Below, in pieces: positions 18,258 to 27,428 of a DNA stretch of 64,000 bases (positions are counted from its first letter, which is position 1; every line of letters starts with the position of its first letter). Under the pieces are notes generated by a model, which was given only the letters and a program-made list of their open reading frames with translations, made no database searches and was not told the DNA's origin. The position numbers and the translations under genes were made by a program. The DNA is from Moorena sp. SIOASIH. Its GTDB lineage: Bacteria > Cyanobacteriota > Cyanobacteriia > Cyanobacteriales > Coleofasciculaceae. The stretch lies in the NCBI RefSeq assembly GCF_010671925.1, contig NZ_JAAHIH010000005.1, positions 310,001 through 374,000 of the forward strand, given 5' to 3'.

Positions 18258-21200
18258 ATGGTTGACGATTCTGTGCTGGAGGAACTGGCTTGCCGAGCTA
18301 GTAATTTGGCTGAGCGAACTCTCATTGTTGAACGACTGGCTAAAGGCCAGGGGAAAGCTAGGTGTACCAACCAGCTTGAACCGTTGGATAGCTGGAACAT
18401 CAAAAAACTGGTTGGCAAGTTGGCTGTGCAGGTGCTTAGGGATTCCTATGAGCAAGAAGGAAAAGTCAGTCAATCGATTATTGAAGACCTACAGCAACTG
18501 CTGACAGAGTATAAATTATACGAACGAAACTGGGACGAGTTGTCGGAAGCAGACCGATTGGAGTTCGTCAAACCTCACCGTCAGTGGCTAGAAACCTACC
18601 GCGCTGCGATCGCGACCTTGGATTTACCAAAAGGGGATTTTTTAGGGAGTTCCTGGTACGAACCCGATATCTACCACGGGAAATTGGCCATAGCCTGCGA
18701 ACCCTTTCTACGGCTGTTGCACCAGAGATTGCAACCTTTATGTGATCAGCTTAAGGTGATCTCAAAGCAAGTCGTCAGTGACCTTCAAATTAACCTGCTT
18801 AATCGCTTTGAGCTGGCCTTAACCTGGACGGTTGAAGCCAATATTAATGTCTATTGTCTTCAGAATAAGATCGCCAAATCAGCCGATGATCCAGAGGCTT
18901 ATCTGGCCTACCTGGAACAGACTTTTCAAGACGGTTGGAGTTATCACCGCTTTTATTTTCAGTTTCCTGTACTAGCACGTTGGTTAGCTCAGGTAACTGG
19001 TTTCTTGTGTGATTTTGGTGAGGAAGTGATTCAGCGTTTGGCTAGGGATTGCGAGCAAATCAGTGGGAGGTTATTCTCCGGGAAACCCATAACCCAAGTC
19101 AAATCCTTTAAGTTAGGCAACTCGGATTACCATGCTGGCGGCAAGAGCGTAGTGATCGTGGAACTGGAGCTGATTAACTCTGAGCCAGCAACAATTGTTT
19201 ATAAGCCTCGCTGTATTCAATCTGAAGCAGCGATGCAAGGGCTGCTAGAAACCTTGACTAGGGATAAGGTGGTTGAGTTTGCCAGCTATGGAGTGCTCTG
19301 TCGAGATGGCTATGGTTATGCAGAGTTTATTGCTTCTGGTAAAAACCATGTCCAAAGTCAAGCTTCTGCTGAGGGATTTTATCAGCAACTCGGGGGATTT
19401 CTCAGCATTTTCTACATCCTAGGGGGAGGCGATCTGCATTTTGAAAACATCCTAGTTGCTGATGGGAAGGGGTTTATTTGCGACTGCGAAACGGTTTTGG
19501 AAGTGTTGCCCCTTGGCATGGACAAAATGCCCGGTACAGTACTCGATTCAGTTTTCAAGACAGGTTTGCTGGAATGGCCAGACCCGGAGGATAAAAATGA
19601 AATGAAATTGAGCGGGTCTAGGGGCGGCGACTCCTACGAAATACCCCATCAAGTTCCTAAAGTGAACGAGGCTAAGATGTCATTAGCCCTGGGTGTTGAA
19701 TATCAATCGGGAATTCGGGTCGAATTCGAAGCAACCAATCGCATCTATTACCAAGGTCAGCTCGTACAGCCACAGGAGTACAAAGATGCCATTGTTGAGG
19801 GATTTAACCGAGTTTATAACTGGTTTCGAGAAAACCCCACTAAAGCCGCAACGTCCCTCCAAGACTTATTTTATCCCTCATTAGTGCGCTTCATTAATTG
19901 GGGAACCCAAGCCTATGCCAAGTTAATCATCGCCGCTCGCCATCCCAAATGTCTTGCCGAACCCCTAGAAGTGGATTTGCTGTTCAACACCTTAAAAGAG
20001 CATCAACGAAAGTGGGACAATCAAGGGAAACTGGCTGAGCTAGAACTAGCATCCCTGTGGCAATGGGATATCCCCATCTTCTCAGCTAAGGCAACTGGCT
20101 CTCTAGATTTAATCCACAATTACCAACAATCCCTGCCAGATGCGATCGCGATTTCCCCATTGGACAATGCACTCAAACGCATTGAAAAATTATCTGAGGA
20201 GAACCGAATCCGGCAGAACCAGTACATCTACAGTAGCCTATCCACAGACGAACTCAATAGTCCCTACTTTATCGCTTCAGCGGTTAATTACGCCCAGCAA
20301 ATTGGTTGGCAGTTGTGGGAATTGCTCGAACCCGATCCGAGTAAGGCTCCATGGCAAACCTGCGACTATACAGCTACTGGAAAACGTGTGGTAGATATCG
20401 GGCCAGATATTTACACGGGTTCAGCAGGGATTTGCCTATTTTTGGCTTATCTCGATGCCCTTCACCCCCAGCCAGAATTTCGTCAAGCAGCAGAACGAGC
20501 CTTCAAGCACGCCATGGAGCACCCTAGTTCACCCTTCGTTGGGGCGTACCAGGGCACAGCTGGATTGATTTACCTGTTAACCCACCTGGCTCAGCTATGG
20601 GACAGACCAGAACTGCTGGAGCGGGCAGTAGAGTTGACTCACGAACTGATGCCACGGATTCCTCAGGACAAATACTTTGACCTTTTGCTGGGAGTCACGG
20701 GGGTGATTCCTGTCATGCTGGGGTTGGCAAACACCACTTCTGGCCAAGGGAGAGATAGTGCCATAGATTGTGCCGTACAGTCTGCTCAATATTTGCTCCA
20801 AGGGGCAACTCGCCAGGGGGACACCCTAAGTTGGGAGGGTGGGCGACCGGATCTAAACCAGCAGAATCTGACCGGTTTTTCCCACGGTTCGAGTGGTCCA
20901 GGGTGGGCACTAATTTTGTTAGGGTGTGATCTTGACAAGCAAGAGTACATTCAGGCTGGTCGTCAATGCTTTGCCTATGAAGCGACTCACTTTGATCGGG
21001 AGCAGAAGGATTGGTATGACCTGCGCAAATCGATCATGGTAGCTGACAGAAACGAACCCCATTTTGCCAATGCTTGGTGCAATGGGTCGGCGGGAATTGG
21101 TTTGAGCCGTATTGCCAGTTGGGCAGCTTTAGGGAAAAATGACGAAGATATTCTGCGGGAGGCTTACGCAGCTCTCAATGCTACTTTGCGGAATTTTGAC

Positions 21201-21491
21201 AAGCTCGGTAACGATTCCCTATGTCATGGCAGATCCGGCAATGCCGAGCTATTGCTGCGGTTTTCTCAACTGAGGGACACACCTTATTTGCAGATGGAGG
21301 CTAACGTCCAAGCTCAGGCCCAGTGGCGTCGGTTTGAGAAAGCTCGCACGTGGCTCTGTGGTTCTACGACTAAGGATCTCTTTCCCGATCTAATGCTTGG
21401 AATCGCTGGAATGGGAATGCACTTTTTGCGGCTAGCCTATCCGGAGCGAGTCCCTTCCCCTCTGATGCTCGATCCGCCTCCATCAGCATAA
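18258..21491 (+). CDS. lanM: Class II lanthipeptide synthetase LanM
   Basis: 1077 residues from ATG at 18258. It phosphorylates and eliminates Ser/Thr in the precursor core and then adds Cys thiols to form lanthionine and methyllanthionine rings. In the dehydratase half (about 1-640) the kinase-like residues have CylM spacing: Lys316 in YKPR, Asp392/His394/Asn397 in GGDLHFEN, and Asp409/Glu411 in CDCET. In the LanC-like cyclase half (about 720-1077) GFSHGSSGPG is visible. The zinc ligands are Cys941 (AWCNGSAG) and Cys989-His990 (LCHGRSGN). Its place directly behind the precursor shows its substrate. Confidence 0.96.
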   Translation: MVDDSVLEELACRASNLAERTLIVERLAKGQGKARCTNQLEPLDSWNIKKLVGKLAVQVLRDSYEQEGKVSQSIIEDLQQLLTEYKLYERNWDELSEADRLEFVKPHRQWLETYRAAIATLDLPKGDFLGSSWYEPDIYHGKLAIACEPFLRLLHQRLQPLCDQLKVISKQVVSDLQINLLNRFELALTWTVEANINVYCLQNKIAKSADDPEAYLAYLEQTFQDGWSYHRFYFQFPVLARWLAQVTGFLCDFGEEVIQRLARDCEQISGRLFSGKPITQVKSFKLGNSDYHAGGKSVVIVELELINSEPATIVYKPRCIQSEAAMQGLLETLTRDKVVEFASYGVLCRDGYGYAEFIASGKNHVQSQASAEGFYQQLGGFLSIFYILGGGDLHFENILVADGKGFICDCETVLEVLPLGMDKMPGTVLDSVFKTGLLEWPDPEDKNEMKLSGSRGGDSYEIPHQVPKVNEAKMSLALGVEYQSGIRVEFEATNRIYYQGQLVQPQEYKDAIVEGFNRVYNWFRENPTKAATSLQDLFYPSLVRFINWGTQAYAKLIIAARHPKCLAEPLEVDLLFNTLKEHQRKWDNQGKLAELELASLWQWDIPIFSAKATGSLDLIHNYQQSLPDAIAISPLDNALKRIEKLSEENRIRQNQYIYSSLSTDELNSPYFIASAVNYAQQIGWQLWELLEPDPSKAPWQTCDYTATGKRVVDIGPDIYTGSAGICLFLAYLDALHPQPEFRQAAERAFKHAMEHPSSPFVGAYQGTAGLIYLLTHLAQLWDRPELLERAVELTHELMPRIPQDKYFDLLLGVTGVIPVMLGLANTTSGQGRDSAIDCAVQSAQYLLQGATRQGDTLSWEGGRPDLNQQNLTGFSHGSSGPGWALILLGCDLDKQEYIQAGRQCFAYEATHFDREQKDWYDLRKSIMVADRNEPHFANAWCNGSAGIGLSRIASWAALGKNDEDILREAYAALNATLRNFDKLGNDSLCHGRSGNAELLLRFSQLRDTPYLQMEANVQAQAQWRRFEKARTWLCGSTTKDLFPDLMLGIAGMGMHFLRLAYPERVPSPLMLDPPPSA

Positions 21492-21596
21492 GCCGATAGA
21501 CCTAGATTGAGCTTAAAGATTGTGTCGGTGAAGGTAGACTCTGGGATTATCATTGTCGTGGTTGTAATTTTGTTGGTTTAACTGGTTGAAAAAGCT

Positions 21597-22544
21597 ATGT
21601 CAAAAGAAGCGGTGGAGAAGTTTTATGAAGCTCTTGAAAATACAGAAGCATTGAGACAGCAAACTAAGGCCATCACAACGGAAGAAGAGCTGGTTAAACT
21701 TGGTGCCAATCACGGTTATTGTTTTACCAAAAAAGACATAGCAGCAGCAAATGCTTCTTATGTTCCCAAGAGTGACAAACCTCTGATTGCCATTGATTGT
21801 GCTCAGTCTGCTTCTGATCAGGGGTTCCCCCACGCTTATCACTACGAGTTTAAGTTTTCCGAGATTCCAGGGTTTGAGAAAATTGCTGAGGAGGTCGGAA
21901 AGCTCAAAATCAAGCCAGATACGGTGGATCTAGGGCTGTATGAAAAGAGTTTTTGGGAAGCAAATTTTAAATTTGCCGATGTTTCCCCAGCTGATCCAGA
22001 ATTCCAACAGCGGTATCTCAAATCATTGCGCTCCTACCTGGATCAAGGTGTGGCTTCATCCCAGCCTGAATATGCCTGGAGTCAGTTCCACTTAATTAAT
22101 CTGGATCGGTATGTTGACCATTCCCTTTACGAGGATTATTTTAGGACGAAAGTAAAGTTAATCGAACTCCTGGAAGGTTTCTTTGGAGCTGAAATTAGGT
22201 TCTCAGGAAGCTTATGGTATCCGCCGAATGCTTATCGGATGTGGCACACGAACGAAACTCAGCCAGGTTGGCGGATGTATTTCGTTGATTTTGATCGCTG
22301 TGAATTCAATGGGGATGGCAAACCATTTTTCCGCTACATGAATCCCGAAACCAAGGAGTTAGTAACCCTTGAGGAGAAGCCGAAAGTGGTTAGATTCTTC
22401 AAGATCGAAAGCGAGCCACACAAGTTGCTGTGGCATTGTATTGTTAATAAAACCCAAGCGAACCGGTGGAGTTTTGGCTTTAACGTTTCTGATAAATGGA
22501 TGAATAAGTTACTGAAGCCTAATGTAAAATTGACAGTAAACTGA
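21597..22544 (+). CDS. Nif11-domain fused 2-oxoglutarate/Fe(II) hydroxylase, CinX/DurX-like (Asp15 beta-hydroxylase)
   Basis: 315 residues. Residues 1-50 are a Nif11 domain (MSKEAVEKFYEALENTEALR and LVKLGANHGYCFTKKDI). The rest resembles the cinnamycin aspartyl hydroxylase class. Candidate iron and 2-oxoglutarate ligands are His217 in MWHTNETQPGWRMYF (an acid at 220), His280 in LLWHCIVN and Arg290 in NRWSFGF. The expected reaction is beta-hydroxylation of core Asp15, which is present in the precursor. The gene lies 105 bp behind lanM on the same strand. A Nif11 leader-like domain on a tailoring enzyme is unusual. Family assignment is from context and motif pattern, not from a search. Confidence 0.75.
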   Translation: MSKEAVEKFYEALENTEALRQQTKAITTEEELVKLGANHGYCFTKKDIAAANASYVPKSDKPLIAIDCAQSASDQGFPHAYHYEFKFSEIPGFEKIAEEVGKLKIKPDTVDLGLYEKSFWEANFKFADVSPADPEFQQRYLKSLRSYLDQGVASSQPEYAWSQFHLINLDRYVDHSLYEDYFRTKVKLIELLEGFFGAEIRFSGSLWYPPNAYRMWHTNETQPGWRMYFVDFDRCEFNGDGKPFFRYMNPETKELVTLEEKPKVVRFFKIESEPHKLLWHCIVNKTQANRWSFGFNVSDKWMNKLLKPNVKLTVN

Positions 22545-22683
22545 TACAGTAAAAACTATGTTCTAAACTAGCATAAAAAATGCTTTCTGTGAAATACTCC
22601 TGTAACTTGTTGCTAAAGGAAATAATTATACCAATGCTGTACACATGGTATGATTAGGAACAATAGATGAAGGAGTTATACTC

Positions 22684-22883
22684 GTAAGCATTCAGCAGTC
22701 AGCCGTGAGCTTTTAGCTCACGCGTGCGCGTTCAGCCGTCAGCTTATTTTTCAAGTAGCATGGGCTATGGGCATAAACTGTTCCCGTAGCGTGACCACAG
22801 GCCTTTAGCCTTTAGCCTTTAGCTGATAGCCTTTAGCTGATAGCTGATAGCTGATAGCTGATAGCTGATAGCTGAATGCTTAC
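22684..22883. repeat. Repeat island R6 (GTAAGCATTCAGC ... GCTGAATGCTTAC)
   Basis: Perfect 13-bp inverted termini. The inside has AGCAGTC and AGCCGTC units, a GCGTGCGCG palindrome, CTTTAGC and GCTGATA heptamers. It separates the hydroxylase gene from the DurN-like gene. The whole gap 22545-23047 contains no gene apart from a 34-codon frame at 22969 that overlaps the next start and is not accepted. Confidence 0.88.
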
Positions 22884-23047
22884 TTACACTCTTCTTGGGT
22901 AAACTTAAATATTACTTCATCAAACTTATCCATAATGAGCAAATTTATAATGATAAAATTTACTAGTAATGGGAAAAAAGCTAAGTTTGGATAAGTTCTA
23001 TAAAGAAGACTCGAACACATTACTAAAAAAAACTACTCGAAGACACT

Positions 23048-23431
23048 ATGGTCAAGATCAAGCAGAATCCTAAAGAATATAGAGAAGATAAAGATAAAGG
23101 TGGTGACAGGGATGAAATTCGGCAAATACAGATATTGATGCTCTTGTGTTTATGTCTGTCCTCTGAAGGCACGCTCTACGACTTGCTGAAAATGGCATTG
23201 GAGACCCCTGGACAGCGGACATTGAATCGGGTAACTCCACCGGAAGATGTTAGTATAGATGGTCTATTTGAATGGTTGGGTGAGCTGTTTGGTGAAGCAG
23301 AAGTGACAGAAGGAGAAAGGGATTTGCTGCTCTGGCAAAACGATATCAAAAATATGTGGCCAGCGATTAGTGAGCTCAAAGCAATCGAGGAGAAGCTTGG
23401 GTTTAAGATTAGCATCGAAAAGAAGAGCTAA
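23048..23431 (+). CDS. Small protein, candidate lysinoalanine synthase (CinOrf7/DurN-like)
   Basis: 127 residues, helical and acidic, with a hydrophobic stretch (IQILMLLCLCL, 28-38), then LKMALETPGQRTLNRVTPPEDV, DGLFEWLGELFGE and ERDLLLWQNDIKNMWPAI. I cannot confirm homology without an alignment. The case rests on length (DurN is about 119 residues), position as the last gene of a cinnamycin-type set on the same strand, and the precursor keeping both Ser6 and Lys19. It would catalyse aza-Michael addition of Lys19 to Dha6. The ribosome-binding site is weak, and island R6 separates it from the hydroxylase gene. Confidence 0.6.
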   Translation: MVKIKQNPKEYREDKDKGGDRDEIRQIQILMLLCLCLSSEGTLYDLLKMALETPGQRTLNRVTPPEDVSIDGLFEWLGELFGEAEVTEGERDLLLWQNDIKNMWPAISELKAIEEKLGFKISIEKKS

Positions 23432-23497
23432 GCTGTGCAGAAAGTTCACTATCAGTACCTCGTTTCCTGACCAGCTACTAATCATAAAAATCAAGAA

Positions 23498-23682
23498 GTA
23501 AGCATTCAGCTATCAGTTATCAGCTTAAGCGCTACGCGCACGCGTGCGCGTTCAGCTAATGGGCTACGGGCACGCTACTGTTCGCGCAGCGTGCGCCTAT
23601 TGCGATCGGTGCTTTTGAATAAAATAAGCTGACCACTAACCACTAACCACTGACGGCTGACGGCTGACGGCTGAATGCTTAC
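23498..23682. repeat. Repeat island R7 (GTAAGCATTCAGC ... GCTGAATGCTTAC)
   Basis: Perfect 13-bp inverted termini. The inside has AGCTATC and AGTTATC units, a GCGCACGCGTGCGCG palindrome, ACCACTA heptamers and GCTGACG heptamers. It closes the lanthipeptide region on the right. Confidence 0.88.
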
Positions 23683-23702
23683 ATCAAGACTAAACATTAA
23701 GA

Positions 23703-26700
23703 CTAAACATTCAAACACAATTGAACATAATTACTGGTTTCTGAATCCACTGACTGAGTGTTACCGGACCTAGGGGATAAACTATTATCCAGCCAACTCT
23801 GACTAGTGCGTAACCTTTGACCATCACTAGCTAACCACCTCTGGAACACTTCCATGCGACCATCTTCTGGACTAACTAGCTGATAAACTCTGAACCGCTT
23901 TTTTCCTTGGCTCTGATAACGAATACACTGTAAGCCATAGCCGATTTTATCTAAGAAACGCCTGATAATAACAATCGGAGTTGCTTTTTTAGCTAGTCCT
24001 ATTCCCATGATGGTTTTGATAGCACAACGGTTTGCTAATGCGATCGCAGCCATCTCCTGCAAGTCCTGATCAGTATTTTTGAGTTCTCGTTCCAGATTTT
24101 CTAATAGAATTGGTATCCCCAAAACTTTCATAGTACCAATCATTGCTCCTAGCACAGCACGATTGAAGTCCGGTAGAAATATACTCCCTTGACCTTGCTC
24201 AATTAACAGTCGCGCTACCTTAGCATCCCGTTCTGCCAGATGTTGCCGACCTAGGGTAAGAAAATAATGGAGCCGTAGCTGCTGATACCAGCCTTGGTCA
24301 TCTTTGAGTACTAGTTCTGGTGTGACTGGGATGCGATAACGCTGCGTTAAATCGTACTTCCGTAGTGAGCGACGCTCCGATGGTGTTTTGACTAGGCATT
24401 TGCTAATCTTTTGATATTGGCTATAACTGAAGTCTTGACTAAATGCGATCGCATTACACTCAGCCTGATAGTTTTGGTCTCTAACTGCAGTAATAGCTGC
24501 CATCAGAGCATTCTGTGCTCCCAACTCTTCCGGTTGGGGTAAACCCTTAGACTTCTTTTTCCCAGCTTTAGTGGAACTGGCTGGGGAAACATCCATCACC
24601 AGATGACCTTCAGCACGCAATCCTGCTAGCACGGATTCCCGATAGTTCACCATTGCGGCATTGAATCGGACAGCCATTCTAGCCCAGCACATCAAGGATT
24701 CTGCTTGAAAGCCTGTATCTAAATCATCCACAGCATCGAAATCCGATTGTTGTAGCAACCGAATATTCATTTGGGTCAAACGCTGTCCAGATGCCAGCAG
24801 TGAGGATAGAGACGTGGAGCCATTACCCACTTGATTAAAGCCATAAGGGGCTACCCAGATGAACCGGGGTAGATTTTCTCGGATTCGCCCTAAGGTTTGT
24901 CTGACACTATTTTCTCCTTGCACCCCTTGGGCAATACACCACACAGAGGTAAAATGTCCCCGCAGATCAATACTCACTCCCGTTTCAATAGCAGGACTAG
25001 CTAATACAATGTCATAGTCCCCTAAAACATTGTTGAGGTTATTGATACACCCCATGGCTGGATGACTAGTTTCACCAAGGGATTCCGAATCAATGCGCAA
25101 TATCCGGAGGTCGGGAAATTGCTTTTTCAGGTACGCTTCTAGAGTGCAGGTACCCCATTGGCTCTTCGGTTTTTGAGCCGAAAGACACACAAAGGGTTTG
25201 CCTCCTTGAGCAATGTGTGCTTCTAGCTCTCGCACTAGTCTTTTTGGTGTGCTATCGGTATAGTTATGAACTTGCCAGGATTGATCAATGTTGGGTTTCC
25301 AGTCATTCTCAATGATAAAGGGTTCCAGGTTAACTCCAGACAAGCTCAGTAAGTAATCTATCGATATATCACTCAAGTCCGCATCGGCAATATAAACTTG
25401 ACCAGACCCCCCCAAGACATTCTGGATTAGGGTTTTCAGGGATTTGAGAATAGCAACGCGATTACTCTGACAGGTGCTAGAGTTCAATCCATGCCAGAGC
25501 ACTTGCTCCACTTCATCGATAATCACTACGCCATCAGACCAGTTAGCGGCATTGAAGCGAGCCTGAGAATTCCCATGCAAGGAGTCGAGACATAAACCAT
25601 AACCTAACACCCCTTGCTTTTGGTCATCCCTGACCTCAGTGATATACTTGATGCCAAAGCGTTGGCACAATGCTTCTACTAATCGCACCCGATGACCAAG
25701 CACTAACACCCATTGCTTTCGGGCTAGGGCTTGAGAGACAATTTTTTCCAGTAGTTGGGTTTTTCCAGTACCCTTAGGGGATTTAATCCCAATCAGTTGG
25801 GCTGTATCCGGAATCGGAAGTTCTTGCAGATAGCGGCAATTTACCTTAAAGTTAGCTCGATAGGTGAGCTGGCTTAGGGATTTAGCTTTCCAAGTATCCA
25901 GGGGGAGTGCTCGTTGGTAAACTTGCTCAAAGGTCTTCTGACCTTGATCAGCAATTAAATCATCTACCCCTTTGCCTAGCTGGGCATCCCAAGTGATGAC
26001 CTTAACAGGGCAACCTGCTTGATTGAGCAGATATCCCATTCTACGAATCGCAGCATTGACAGCTTTGATGGTATTCGGTTTCGAGTCTTGGTCAAAGACT
26101 ATGTAAATCGGTCGCTCCGGAGTAGCTAGTTTCCGTAGTTGGGGAATCAGGTCAGACTTTCCAATCCGATTTCCCTGGGCATCCCTACGGATTCGATACC
26201 CACCATTAATTCCTGGTAATGCGATCGCAGCGTAACCAGCAGTGAGTAAAGCTCCAGCTTTTTTAGCCCCCTCAGTAATACACAAGGGAATCGAGGGGTG
26301 AGAGATTAGCCACTGCCAAAACCCTAGATCCGGTTGATTGTGGTCAAGGTCTGTGGGGAGAATGGTAAAATCATTGCGTTCAGCAATCCGTTGCCACAGG
26401 TGGAAAGGTACTCGCAGAGCAAACAAACCTGTGGGAGTTTTGGGGGGATGTTCATATTTAATTAGCTTCCTAGTTTCCCCACTCTGACGGGGTTGGCTGG
26501 GTTTGAAACAGCCCCAAATATCCTCCTGACCAGTAAGCAAGTCAATACCAGAACACCACCATCCCCCTTGTTCGAGGTGTTGATAGCGTTCCAGAATCGA
26601 GTTTAGCACTCGACCATCATTGCGTCTGGGCAGAGAGTCGGAATAGAAGAGATACTCAAATGGGCTAGAGCCTTCGAGAGACCTTACATTGAGGCGAGTC

Positions 26701-26747
26701 AGCTGTTCATCAACACTACTAGCTGTCCACTCCTGGATATGGTTCAT
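23703..26747 (-). CDS. Plasmid replication protein, CyRepA1 family (primase/helicase-like)
   Basis: 1014 residues from ATG at 26747; GTG at 26777 would add ten. The N-terminal half (about 90-290) has a DUF3854/Toprim-like region with LCITEGAKKAGALL and IYIVFDQDSK. The second half is a helicase/ATPase with Walker A IKSPKGTGKTQLL (about 335), the DEVE box VIIDEVEQVL (about 415) and the motif-VI-like RQTLGRIRENLPRF. By family knowledge such proteins initiate or drive replication of cyanobacterial plasmids, and chromosomal copies exist. Its presence beside the lanthipeptide locus suggests an integrated replicon. Isolated between repeat islands R7 and R8. Confidence 0.8.
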   Translation of the reverse strand: MNHIQEWTASSVDEQLTRLNVRSLEGSSPFEYLFYSDSLPRRNDGRVLNSILERYQHLEQGGWWCSGIDLLTGQEDIWGCFKPSQPRQSGETRKLIKYEHPPKTPTGLFALRVPFHLWQRIAERNDFTILPTDLDHNQPDLGFWQWLISHPSIPLCITEGAKKAGALLTAGYAAIALPGINGGYRIRRDAQGNRIGKSDLIPQLRKLATPERPIYIVFDQDSKPNTIKAVNAAIRRMGYLLNQAGCPVKVITWDAQLGKGVDDLIADQGQKTFEQVYQRALPLDTWKAKSLSQLTYRANFKVNCRYLQELPIPDTAQLIGIKSPKGTGKTQLLEKIVSQALARKQWVLVLGHRVRLVEALCQRFGIKYITEVRDDQKQGVLGYGLCLDSLHGNSQARFNAANWSDGVVIIDEVEQVLWHGLNSSTCQSNRVAILKSLKTLIQNVLGGSGQVYIADADLSDISIDYLLSLSGVNLEPFIIENDWKPNIDQSWQVHNYTDSTPKRLVRELEAHIAQGGKPFVCLSAQKPKSQWGTCTLEAYLKKQFPDLRILRIDSESLGETSHPAMGCINNLNNVLGDYDIVLASPAIETGVSIDLRGHFTSVWCIAQGVQGENSVRQTLGRIRENLPRFIWVAPYGFNQVGNGSTSLSSLLASGQRLTQMNIRLLQQSDFDAVDDLDTGFQAESLMCWARMAVRFNAAMVNYRESVLAGLRAEGHLVMDVSPASSTKAGKKKSKGLPQPEELGAQNALMAAITAVRDQNYQAECNAIAFSQDFSYSQYQKISKCLVKTPSERRSLRKYDLTQRYRIPVTPELVLKDDQGWYQQLRLHYFLTLGRQHLAERDAKVARLLIEQGQGSIFLPDFNRAVLGAMIGTMKVLGIPILLENLERELKNTDQDLQEMAAIALANRCAIKTIMGIGLAKKATPIVIIRRFLDKIGYGLQCIRYQSQGKKRFRVYQLVSPEDGRMEVFQRWLASDGQRLRTSQSWLDNSLSPRSGNTQSVDSETSNYVQLCLNV

Positions 26748-26777
26748 GGGTTTGGGGAAGACTCTGGCAGATGTCAC

Positions 26778-27427
26778 GCTATATCTAGTGGTTTTATTTT
26801 TAACTTTAAGGAATATAACACTATTTGTGACCTAAGAGTTCATTTTACCTAATGCTTTAGGTTTTGTTTACAGTTGACCCTTGACGGTTGATAGTACCAT
26901 AAAATCATCACTTATCCCTACGTAAGAATTCAGCAGTCAGCCGTGAGCTAAAAGCTCACGCTACGCGAACAGTCGTTCGCACAGCGTGGCACAGGCTTTG
27001 GCCTTTGGCCACGCTGTGCGAACGACGCTGTGACATAACTCAGCATTATTCGAATGCTGACCTGTTGTCTTGATGCAATAGCGAGTGGGGGAAACCACGG
27101 CAGTCGCTCATGGCGCATGGGTCTGTGTGCGGAACCTGCGTCCGCACCGCTGTTTGCCCCGTGGGAACCCCCAAGACCGCGCTGCCTCCCCAAGACCGCG
27201 CTGCATCGCTTATTCAAAAGCACCTCAAGTAGCGTGCGCGTAGCGCATTACCTGATGACTGATCAGCTGATAGCTGATAGCTGATGGCTGAATACTTACT
27301 CCCTACCATCGGATTACCAGTCATTAGTTATTAGTTAGATAGGGATCCGTGTAGGAATTGTGATAATTTTTGTTCCCTACTCCCTACTCCCTACTCCCTA
27401 CTCCCTATTCCCTATTCCCTATTCCCT
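26778..27427. other. Gene-free stretch: repeat island R8, palindromic element, GGGAGTA-type array
   Basis: Contains island R8 (26922-27299) and a heptamer array (27372-27428, CCCTACT and CCCTATT units). The plus-strand frame 27054-27284 and minus-strand frame 26948-27223 read through repeats and are not accepted. Confidence 0.6.
26922..27299. repeat. Repeat island R8 (GTAAGAATTCAGC ... GCTGAATACTTAC), with a GATGCA element nested inside
   Basis: The inverted termini enclose GCGTGGC and CACGCTGTGCGAACGA palindromes. A copy of the GATGCA...TGCATCGC element lies at 27068-27211 (compare 11547-11647), followed by GCTGATA heptamers. The nesting shows that one repeat family sits inside another. Confidence 0.85.
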
Positions 27428-27428
27428 T
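27372..27428. repeat. Heptanucleotide array (CCCTACT/CCCTATT)
   Basis: About eight 7-bp units run into the first codon of the ArsB-like permease, at the point where that protein loses its usual N-terminus. Confidence 0.85.

Noticed and set aside
22969-23071. 34-codon frame (MGKKLSLDKFYKEDS...) overlapping the start of the DurN-like gene as a second precursor
   Set aside because: No Cys, no leader-like pattern and no ribosome-binding site; overlaps a better-supported gene in another frame.
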